A stretch of 64,000 nucleotides of DNA. It comes from Balanoglossus misakiensis (taxonomy: Eukaryota > Hemichordata). Position numbers and translations under genes: made by a program. The notes beneath the pieces are model-generated. The model worked only from the letters and a program-made list of their open reading frames with translations. It ran no database searches and was not told the DNA's origin. Every line of letters starts with the position of its first letter. Within the stretch, counting starts at the first letter, position 1. The DNA lies in NCBI GenBank assembly GCA_040954595.2, contig CM082587.2:10788001-10852000 (forward strand), written 5' to 3'. Shown in pieces: positions 54,234 to 64,000 of this stretch.

Positions 54234-54780
54234 AGGTCACGTGCCATGCCCTATACAACCACGCGTAAAATCACTATTTGGGTCTTGAAGTTAACATATG
54301 TTACTATCTTGCAATGCGTTTTGCCCCTTGTGCTTAGATAACAAGCAAGTAAAAGTGGCGGGTGGGCGTGTACCCCTAACCCAACTCAGTCGAAGACTTA
54401 TCTTGATGTGGACAAATAGTCTTTCACACCTTCGTAAATCCTCTGCCTGTAATGTGAAGCAAGGGCTTCCTTTGCTTTGAACACTGTTTATATAGCTTGT
54501 CTTTGTCTGTGGACTTAAATACTCATGGACTGCTAATTACACTTTACTGTTAGCAGAATGGTACACTAGGACATAGTGTACTTGTTTGTCCATATGCAAA
54601 TACCTTCGCCTGGCTCGAGTGCGAAGTGGCTCCCTGATCACAGGCATGAAAAAAGATGGCAAATTCCGGCATTCGTGCACATTTTTCAGAACTGACACAA
54701 TAGGCAATGCATAGACAGGTACCCTAGGTGAGCTTTTGACGTGGAAAAATGAAAACTTTCCAAAGCATGACATGTGACCT
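54234..54780. mobile_element. 547-bp TTAA-flanked element
   Basis: Ends AGGTCACGTGCCATGC and GCATGACATGTGACCT are inverted and flanked by TTAA (54230-54233, 54781-54784). The interior has small ORFs only. It shares the TTAA target and AG-start with the intron families. Confidence 0.75.
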
Positions 54781-55026
54781 TTAAAGAGTACATACCCATA
54801 TACATTTGTATGGGAGCACACATCCCCACCCCCTGCCAACAATAATTGGACAACTTTATTCTTCTTATACTTCTTTTTAGTCTAAACATTCATATAGAGA
54901 AGGCAACATGTTCTTGAAGCTGCTGACTATGGAAATATGATGAAGTACATTTTCCTAGTTGTACATGTACAGTATGATAGGCCCAATGTACCAATTGGAG
55001 ATGTGTGCCTTACAGGCAACATACAT

Positions 55027-58000
55027 GTAGCTCTGCATGGCCTGGTTAATCAATGTTGACGCAAAAGTTGACCCCACCAAACACTCAAAATTGATGGGCA
55101 CGACACTGGCCACTAGCTCTGCATGGCCTGGTTAATCAATGTTGACGCAAAGGTTGACCCCACCAAACACTCAAAATTGATGGGCACGACACTGGCCACT
55201 AGCTCTGCATGGCCTGGTTAATCAATGTTGACGCAAAGGTTGACCCCACCAAACACTCAAAATTGATGGGCACGACACTGGCCACTAGCTCTGCATGGCC
55301 TGGTTAATCAATGTTGACGCAAAGGTTGACCCCACCAAACACTCAAAATTGATGGGCACGACACTGGCCACTAGCTCTGCATGGCCTGGCTAATCAAGGT
55401 TGACGCAAAGGTTGACCCCACCAAACACTCAAAATTGATGGGCACGACACTGGCCACTAGCTCTGCATGGCCTGGCTAATCAAGGTTGACGCAAAGGTTG
55501 ACCCCACCAAACACTCAAAATTGATGGGCACGACACTGGCCACTAGCTCTGCATGGCCTGGCTAATCAAGGTTGACGCAAAGGTTGACCCCACCAAACAC
55601 TCAAAATTGATGGGCACGACACTGGCCACTAGCTCTGCATGGCCTGGCTAATCAAGGTTGACGCAAAGGTTGACCCCACCAAACACTCAAAATTGATGGG
55701 CACGACACTGGCCACTAGCTCTGCATGGCCTGGCTAATCAAGGTTGACGCAAAGGTTGACCCCACCAAACACTCAAAATTGATGGGCACGACACTGGCCA
55801 CTAGCTCTGCATGGCCTGGCTAATCAAGGTTGACGCAAAGGTTGACCCCACCAAACACTCAAAATTGATGGGCACGACACGGGCCACTAGCTCTGCATGG
55901 CCTGGCTAATCAAGGTTGACGCAAAGGTTGACCCCACCAAACACTCAAAATTGATGGGCACGACACGGGCCACTAGCTCTGCATGGCCTGGCTAATCAAG
56001 GTTGACGCAAAGGTTGACCCCACCAAACACTCAAAATTGATGGGCACGACACGGGCCACTAGCTCTGCATGGCCTGGCTAATCAAGGTTGACGCAAAGGT
56101 TGACCCCACCAAACACTCAAAATTGATGGGCACGACACTGGCCACTAGCTCTGCATGGCCTGGCTAATCAATGTTGACGCAAAGGTTGACCCCACCAAAC
56201 ACTCAAAATTGATGGGCACGACACTGGCCACTAGCTCTGCATGGCCTGGCTAATCAATGTTGACGCAAAGGTTGACCCCACCAAACACTCAAAATTAATG
56301 GGCACGACACTGGCCACTAGCTCTGCATGGCCTGGCTAATCAAGGTTGACGCAAAGGTTGACCCCACCAAACACTCAAAATTGATGGGCACGACACTGGC
56401 CACTAGCTCTGCATGGCCTGGCTAATCAAGGTTGACGCAAAGGTTGACCCCACCAAACACTCAAAATTGATGGGCACGACACTGGCCACTAGCTCCGGCC
56501 TGGCTAATCAAGGTTGACGCAAGGGTTGACCCCACCAAACACTCATAATTGATGGGCACGACACTGGCCACTAAGCTCTGGCCTGGCTAATCAAGGTTGA
56601 CGCAAGGGTTGACCCCACCAAACACTCAAAATTGATGGCCACTAGCTCTGGCCTGGCTAATCAATGTTGACGCAAGGGTTGACCCCACCAAACACTCAAA
56701 ATTGATGGGCACGACACTGGCCACTAGCTCTGCATGGCCTGGCTAATCAAGGTTGACGCAAAGGTTGACCCCACCAAACACTCAAAATTGATGGGCACGA
56801 CACTGGCCACTAGCTCTGCATGGCCTGGCTAATCAAGGTTGACGCAAAGGTTGACCCCACCAAACACTCAAAATTGATGGGCACGACACTGGCCACTAGC
56901 TCCGGCCTGGCTAATCAAGGTTGACGCAAGGGTTGACCCCACCAAACACTCATAATTGATGGGCACGACACTGGCCACTAAGCTCTGGCCTGGCTAATCA
57001 AGGTTGACGCAAGGGTTGACCCCACCAAACACTCAAAATTGATGGGCACGACACTGGCCACTAGCTCTGCCTGGCCTGGCTAATCAATGTTGACGCAAAG
57101 GTTGACCCCACCAAACACTCAAAATTGATGGGCACGACACTGGCCACTAGCTCTGCATGGTCTGGCTAATCAATGTTGACGCAAAGGTTGACCCCACCAA
57201 ACACTCAAAATTGATGGGCACGACACTGGCCACTAGCTCTGCATGGCCTGGCTAATCAATGTTGACGCAAAGGTTGACCCCACCAAACACTCAAAATTGA
57301 TGGGCACGACACTGGCCACTAGCTCTGCATGGCCTGGCTAATCAATGTTGACGCAAAGGTTGACCCCACCAAACACTCAAAATTGATGGGCACGACACTG
57401 GCCACTAGCTCTGCATGGCCTGGCTAATCAAGGTTGACGCAAAGGTTGACCCCACCAAACACTCAAAATTGATGGGCACGACACTGGCCACTAGCTCTGC
57501 ATGGCCTGGCTAATCAAGGTTGACGCAAAGGTTGACCCCACCAAACACTCAAAATTGATGGGCACGACACTGGCCACTAGCTCTGCATGGCCTGGCTAAT
57601 CAAGGTTGACGCAAAGGTTGACCCCACCAAATACTCAAAATTGATGGGCACGACACTGGCCACTAGCTCTGCATGGCCTGGCTAATCAAGGTTGACGCAA
57701 AGGTTGACCCCACCAAACACTCAAAATTGATGGGCACGACACGGGCCACTAGCTCTGCATGGCCTGGCTAATCAAGGTTGACGCAAAGGTTGACCCCACC
57801 AAACACTCAAAATTGATGGGCACGACACTGGCCACTAGCTCTGCATGGCCTGGCTAATCAAGGTTGACGCAAAGGTTGACCCCACCAAACACTCAAAATT
57901 GATGGGCACGACACGGGCCACTAGCTCTGCATGGCCTGGCTAATCAAGGTTGACGCAAAGGTTGACCCCACCAAACACTCAAAATTGATGGGCACGACAC

Positions 58001-59040
58001 GGGCCACTAGCTCTGCATGGCCTGGCTAATCAAGGTTGACGCAAAGATTGACCCCACCAAACACTCAAAATTGATGGGCACGACACGGGCCACTAGCTCT
58101 GCATGGCCTGGCTAATCAAGGTTGACGCAAAGGTTGACCCCACCAAACACTCAAAATTGATGGGCACGACACGGGCCACTAGCTCTGCATGGCCTGGCTA
58201 ATCAAGGTTGACGCAAAGGTTGACCCCACCAAACACTCAAAATTGATGGGCACGACACGGGCCACTAGCTCTGCATGGCCTGGCTAATCAAGGTTGACGC
58301 AAAGGTTGACCCCACCAAACACTCAAAATTGATGGGCACGACACGGGCCACTAGCTCTGCATGGCCTGGCTAATCAAGGTTGACGCAAAGGTTGACCCCA
58401 CCAAACACTCAAAATTGATGGGCACGACACGGGCCACTAGCTCTGCATGGCCTGGCTAATCAAGGTTGACGCAAAGGTTGACCCCACCAAACACTCAAAA
58501 TTGATGGGCACGACACGGGCCACTAGCTCTGCATGGCCTGGCTAATCAAGGTTGACGCAAAGGTTGACCCCACCAAACACTCAAAATTGATGGGCACGAC
58601 ACTGGCCACTAGCTCTGCATGGCCTGGCTAATCAATGTTGACGCAAAGGTTGACCCCACCAAACACTCAAAATTGATGGGCACGACACTGGCCACTAGCT
58701 CTGCATGGCCTGGCTAATCAATGTTGACGCAAAGGTTGACCCCACCAAACACTCAAAATTAATGGGCACGACACTGGCCACTAGCTCTGCATGGCCTGGT
58801 TAATCAATGTTGACGCAAAGGTTGACCCCACCAAACACTCAAAATTAATGGGCACGACACTGGCCACTAGCTCTGCATGGCCTGGCTAATCAATGTTGAC
58901 GCAAAGGTTGACCCCACCAAACACTCAAAATTAATGGGCACGACACTGGCCACTAGCTCTGCATGGCCTGGCTAATCAATGTTGACGCAAAGGTTGACCC
59001 CACCAAACACTCAAAATTAATGGGCACGACACTGGCCACT
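55027..59040. repeat. 4-kb minisatellite of 86-bp units (~47 copies)
   Basis: The unit starts CTAGCTCTGCATGGCCTGG and runs through GTTGACCCCACCAAACACTC to GGGCACGACACTGGCCA. Units differ at a few fixed sites: GGTT or GGCT, CAATG or CAAGG, CACTGG or CACGGG, TTGATG or TTAATG. Runs of like variants cluster (CACGGG at about 55880-56060 and 57730-58530). Shorter units with AGCTCCGG or AAGCTCTGG occur at 56491-56700 and again at 56898-57060. It has no ORF, because 86 is not a multiple of three and frames carry stops. Both edges touch ACATGTA. Confidence 0.97.
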
Positions 59041-60547
59041 ACATGTATTTGTGATATTTTACATGGTGAACCACGCTTTGAGAAAAGTAATTATAAGAGA
59101 ACTTTGTTTCCAAAGTTAGGGGAGAATAATCCTACGGGAGATGGGAGTACCTCAGGCTACTGAGCTCGTTCCCTTCCTCGTGTACTTTACTGGGCGTATT
59201 TGATGTACTATAATAATTCCGGACAATAAATGAACGTAAATCAGATACGTGTCTCCGTGGATCACGGTTCTCGTCAGAGCCCGTTACCTCATCGCTACAT
59301 ATTCCCCGATGCATGAACAATCATGAGAAACCAGCGGTAATACAAGTGTCACGATTGAGTTTAACGATCATAGATCTTGTTTATGATTACGTAAAAAGTC
59401 ATTCACTTATATGGTTTTAGTCCAGTATTGACATAGGTACTTGACCCAGAGTAAACAAGATTGTGTAATTGATACATGTCAGAACGAGATAGAGATATCA
59501 CGCGCTAAGTTCATGTTTAAGAAATATTAAGATGACGTGTTCCTTTTATGACTTAATACTTGACAAACGTATTAATAAGGTGTGGTGAAATTTGAGATCA
59601 CACGTTTATCACCGGAGATCCGTGATGGGAGTCAACGAGCATGGATCGAGTCGTGTAATTCTTACGTGTGACCAGTAATAAACCAGAACTTTGTGTTACT
59701 CGGAAAACTTGTTGTAAGTCTCTGTCTACGAAAGGTTTACGATCTGCCGGGTACCTCTCTCGGACTCTGTGAATATGTTGGGTGGAGAAGGAGATGGAGA
59801 GAATGTACGCCGTCAGCCTTCGGACGTGGCTGATTCCCCACAGAAGCCGATGAGGTAAACGTCCGGAGGACGACCGGCCGTAACAAGATGGTGTTAGAAT
59901 CCGGGTAGGCAGAGATGTTGCCACTGATTCCTGAACCGAGAAAGAAGTAAGAAGAAAAAAAGCTGGCGAAACGGACGATCCAATGGTCTGCTTCAGAAGG
60001 AAACGAGAACAGAAAAAAGGTTGGTGCTGACTGTTGACTGCGTGGAATGCGTGGACGGGTTTTCAACGATGGATCTGTTGTTTGATCAGAGGGGCGTCGA
60101 ATCCAGAAGCATGTAGTTGAAGCAGTTCTGGCGACGAAGAAAAGAGGTCTCGTGGAATGAAGAAGGGAAGACTCTTGAATCGTCTGCTATCGCAAAAGAA
60201 CTGTGATAGAATGACATTGAACTGAATAATCAGCCTTTTTAGAAGCAATATTAGGCATGTACACTGTAAAGGCAATTATGTACATAGACAGTAGCTAAAA
60301 TTGAATGAAATAAATACATTGAATGTATAAATTGAACTACTATATATAAATATATATATATTTATAGTTAATTTTCTAAATACATCTGTTTGAGCGAGTA
60401 CCGGAAAGTTTTTTGGGATTTTTTGTTTTTTATTTGAGGGCCATTATAAGATATTGCAAATTTGCCCATTGTTGTATTTACACTTGGAATATGGAGATTA
60501 CCTTGGTTTTTGTGGCGTGAACTGTAATCATGGAGAGGTAATTGACA
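59041..60547. other. unassigned stretch, includes the probable 3' UTR of the LINE
   Basis: No gene recognised. ORFs of 108 codons on the minus strand (59598-60066) lack domains. An AT-rich tract (TATATATAAATATATATA) is at about 60340-60365. On the minus strand this is downstream of the retrotransposon ORF, so at least 60300-60547 may be its 3' UTR; no poly-A or target duplication was fixed. Confidence 0.4.
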
Positions 60548-63311
60548 TTAGGTTGTCAGCCTTTGTGGAAGATTATTGTTTACAAGATCATACATGAAGG
60601 AGCATACCCGGAGCTTATGTAATTTGAAAATATCAGGGATTTTCAATTTATGGAATAAAGGAGTTGAATGAGCTGTGAAAACACTGAAGGTTATTGCTCT
60701 TACTGCCATTTTTTGTAATAACCTAATACGGTTTAGATATGAAGGATATGTTGACCCCCATACTTCGAGGCTGTATGTTATATGTGGTTGGATAAGTGAT
60801 TTGTAGAGTAAGGTAAGTATAGGGGTAGGTACAAAATGTCTGAGTTTAAAGAGAATGCCAACTTTCTTTCTGATGATTGTGTTTAGCATCTGGATATGTT
60901 TTGACAAGGTAAGATGCCTGTCAATGAGAATGCCAACAAATGATGCAGCTTCTACCTCATTTATGACCATATTATTTATGTGGAGAAAACCAACATGGGA
61001 AACCTTTCGTCTTTGGTTTCTGAAAATAATGTAATTTATTTTTAGGTGATTTATAGTGAGTTTGTTGGCATTGCACCAATCTAGTACTAGCTGTAACTGG
61101 TTGTCAACATGGTTCAGATTGATATCACTTTTGTTTGCAGGGAAGGTATGGGACAGATTTGTATCATCAGCAAACAGCCGAAAGTTGAAGAAGGATGTTG
61201 AAAGGGCTATATCATTAATAAATAATAAAAAATAGAGTAGGTCCAAGGACAGAACCCTGTGGAACTCCACATGTAATATTATGGCTAGATGAGATATGGC
61301 CATCAGCACAAACATGTTGACATCTATCTTTTAAATAATCTGTAAACCATTGTAGAGGACGTCCACGTATACCATAGTGAGAGAGTTTAGATAGTAATAT
61401 TGTATGATCAATGGTATCAAAGGCTTTTGAAAAGTCAAGGAAAATGCCAAGTGTAATTCTGCCAGCATCAAGTTGCTTAATGAGATAATTGACAAGATTG
61501 ATCAGAGAGAGTTTGGTACTATATTTTTGTCGAAAGGCATACGGATGTTCATATAGAATATTAAATTGTTCTACAAAGTTGGTAAGATGGGAGTTGACTA
61601 TTTTTTCTAAGACTTTGCTTATAAGAGGTAAAATTGATATTGGTCTGTAATTTCCTGGATCATCAGTGGTTCCTTTCTTGAAACTTGGTATAACTTTTGC
61701 TGATTTAAGGGCTTTCAGAAATATTCCTTATTGAAAGGAGAGGTTGAATATGTATTCTAATGGTTTAGATATTACAGCAGCTCCATCTATAAGAAGTCCG
61801 GCAGGAATTTGATCTTGGCCACAAGCTTTATAAGGATCTAGGCTACAAATAATTTTTTGTATTTCAAACTGAGTTGTTGGGGCAAGAAAGATTGAGTTTG
61901 AGATGGGTGCCTTGAGGTAATTATTGAAGTTGCAATTGTTAGACTTTATTTTACTAGCAAGGTCTGGACCAATACCAACAAAGTAGTTATTTAGCTCATT
62001 GACAATGTCAGTTTTCTTATTTACGGTTCGTACCTTACCATTAGACTTAACACACAGATTATCTGGCAGAGATTGACTGGCATTACCTTGGCTTCCAAGT
62101 ATCTCTCTAATTGTTTTCCATATTGCAGTAGTGTTATTTTCATTTTGTATAAAAATATTGCTATAGTACATCTGTTTGGCTTTCCTGAGTAAAGCCGATA
62201 AAATATTTCGATATTTTTTATAATTATCAACAGCAACAGCATTATTAAATTTTGATTTATATAATTTGTTATATAGCCTATGTTTGGTGTTAATAGATTT
62301 TCTAAGTGATTTGGTGATCCAAGGTTTTTTTTTTTTTTTTTTGGTACTATAGGATGTTGTAGAAATAGGTGCATGTTTATCACAAATTTCATTAAAGACT
62401 GAATAAAAATTGTTGTAAGCCTCATTAGCATCAGAGGAATGGTACACAGAATCCCATTTTGTGATTTCAAGATCGTCGTAAAATTGGGAGGGACTATAGT
62501 TTTTGAAATTTCTGAAAATAATTTTCTCTTTTTGTGGCAATTTTAGAGGAATATTTTCTAAAAGAGTATACACAGGGAAATGGTCTGAAATATCTGTGAT
62601 TATAGTGCCAGCATGAATAGGACGTTGATTATTTTTTGTGTAGATGTGGTCAATTAAAGTTTCAGATGAACTAGTCACTCTGGTTGGGATAGATATCAGC
62701 TGTCTTAAGCCTATACATTCCAAGGAGGATAGATATGAATTTATATTGGGGTTGGTCAGTCTTATGTTAGTATCAATATTAAAATCGCCCATTAAAATAC
62801 AATTATTTTTGTCACATCTGAACTCATTTAAAACTTGCACGAGACTAATTTGAAATTCTGTTATATCAGTATTAGGTTTTCTGTAGATTATTCCCATAAT
62901 TATCTTCGTATTTTTAACCTGTACCTCCATCCAGAGTGATTCTGAGTGACTGACACTTGCTCGAAGCAGCTTGTAGATTACTGATGAATGTATGTAAGCC
63001 CCAACCCCACCACCCCTTCCTACTTCACGAGACTTCACTTCTAATGTGTAATCTTGCATATTACAAATACTTAAGTTATTTGGGTCCCATACTTCAGAAA
63101 TTCCAATGATAGCGAATTTGGACTTGATAATATCTTCATATAGTAATTTTAAGGCATCAACGTTTCTGTTTAATGATCTGACATTTAGATGGGAAACACA
63201 AAATGAATTATAAAGCTGGGGGGAAAAGTGTTCATCAAAATCACAGGGTGGAAGGGTATGATGACTAACATTGAAGAGAGGCCCTTTGAGTTTTATTGTA
63301 GTCTTACGCAT
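60548..63311 (-). pseudogene. non-LTR retrotransposon ORF2 (APE endonuclease plus reverse transcriptase), disabled
   Basis: Jockey/CR1-like ORF2 on the minus strand. From 63311: an apurinic-endonuclease-like domain (HLNVRSLNRNVDAL, ISEVWDPNN, MGDFNID, DHIYTKNN, ISDHFPV), then a linker and the reverse transcriptase (NYRPISILPLISKVLEKI, LGIFLDFSKAFDTIDH, CGVPQGSVLGP, RLFADDTNL). The catalytic F-A-D-D is intact. An in-frame TAA at 61728-61730 interrupts SFQ|GIFLKALKS, and a one-base shift near 61235 separates SVLGPTLFF from FINDIALS. Total length without breaks is about 920 residues, normal for this ORF. No ORF1 was found upstream. It is a recently dead copy. Confidence 0.88.
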
Positions 63312-64000
63312 CCTTTCACATAAGAAGAGTTAGTAGACGTGAGTTGACTGACCGTTATTAACCGCTTTTGATTAGGGGACCAAGCGCCCTCAGGCGCTTG
63401 TGCCCTATTGGTTTTACTGTGTTTTTTTAGGGCACAAGCCAAGCAGGCTTGTGCCCTATTGGTATTACTGGGGTTTTTCATCCTCTTCTTTTTCTTGTGT
63501 AGTTTTTTTGCCCAATAGGATCTTGAAAACGGCTGAACCTACAAATCTCAAACTTGGCACAGTGATGCAGGCCTATGAGAGCTGGTGCAGTACCCTCGTG
63601 AATGTTTAATAAGTCATGTGATCTGATGACCATATATGGGCAAAGTTTTCAAATGGGCCTAATTTGCATATGAATGGAGATATCGAAATTCTTTTAGCAA
63701 CTTTTGTGGACCATGTGATCAGTGTCCTACATGCCAAATGTCAATCCCGTGGGCCAAGTCTATTTTGAGAAGAAGATTATTAAATATTATTTGTCATATT
63801 TGTGGACCCAGCCATAGGCCTATACTTTCTATAGTTAAGCTATGACGCTATGTCCACGTCTGTGCAATTGTCCTGTACAGTGACAGTCTAGTGGCCCGTG
63901 AGCTGAATGGGACCAAAATAAAAGACAAAATTTTGGGCTCACCTGTAACACCTGCTTAACTCATTAATTATGTGCATACCTAATTCCGGGCTAACTATTA
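63312..64000. other. flank of the LINE; repeat words only
   Basis: Holds two near-direct copies of TTGTGCCCTATTGGTTTTAC (about 63398-63470) and sequence with ATTAATTATGTGCATACCTA, a word also common in the giant-repeat family (49870, 33110). No gene seen. Confidence 0.4.

Noticed and set aside
55027-59040. CRISPR-like array
   Set aside because: The 86-bp units are directly adjacent with no unique spacers, and the genome is plainly eukaryotic; it is a minisatellite.
58963-59163. 66-codon ORF MAWLINVDAKVDPTKHS at the end of the minisatellite
   Set aside because: Its first half is just the repeat unit in one frame; the next unit's frame differs and no domain is present.
59598-60066. 108-109-codon minus-strand ORFs downstream of the retrotransposon
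   Set aside because: No domain; two overlapping frames of similar length suggest chance.

Overview
This is an AT-rich, intron-rich, repeat-dense eukaryotic window. It is best explained as a marine invertebrate, probably a non-vertebrate deuterostome of the hemichordate, amphioxus or echinoderm kind. The reasons are a mosaic CUB/sushi/EGF/LDLa/C-type-lectin gene built from phase-1 exons, a THAP-domain transposase, a pentraxin fragment and many short non-autonomous DNA transposons. The species cannot be fixed from the sequence. All splice sites, reading frames and repeat alignments below were read by eye.

Region 1 (about 0.4-17.8 kb, minus strand) holds the 3' part of one large multidomain gene. 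In transcript order it encodes a C-type lectin domain, an LDL-receptor class A module, three CUB domains each split over two exons, four sushi modules, two EGF modules, four more sushi modules and a Thr-rich stalk. The gene runs off the left edge, and its 5' exons are not visible before 18.9 kb. One sushi exon (1552-1732) is 181 nt instead of a frame-keeping 180. The introns are full of MITEs: a TTAA-flanked family of about 360 bp, a TA-flanked family of about 200 bp, and other hairpins, some nested.

Region 2 (about 18.8-25 kb) is a nearly complete autonomous DNA transposon of the ISL2EU type. A five-exon THAP plus DDE transposase lies on the plus strand, convergent with a multi-exon SWIM-finger plus YqaJ-nuclease gene on the minus strand. 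Around it lie a 37-bp tandem repeat, a 519-bp MULE-like element with a perfect 10-bp target duplication, and a 36-bp duplication.

Region 3 (about 27.1-31.2 kb) is a 3.7-kb foldback element. Its arms of about 1.2-1.4 kb are built from repeats of about 170 bp, and it abuts a GC-rich 139-bp tandem repeat.

Region 4 (about 31.8-51.3 kb) is dominated by a very large inverted repeat. Arms of about 5-6 kb (about 31.8-36.9 and 45.35-51.3 kb) flank a central 8.4 kb that holds a candidate three-exon secreted cysteine-rich protein gene with a TATA box, the last exons of a pentraxin domain, and a few unassigned ORFs. Each arm contains a smaller palindrome of its own. One arm carries a 440-bp TTAA insertion whose empty site is preserved in the other arm.

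Region 5 (about 51.4-64 kb) contains more copies of the region-4 repeat family, a 160-bp tandem repeat, a TTAA element, a 4-kb minisatellite of 86-bp units (about 47 copies) with internal higher-order duplication, and a degenerate APE/RT non-LTR retrotransposon on the minus strand (60.5-63.3 kb). No tRNA, rRNA or CRISPR array was seen.
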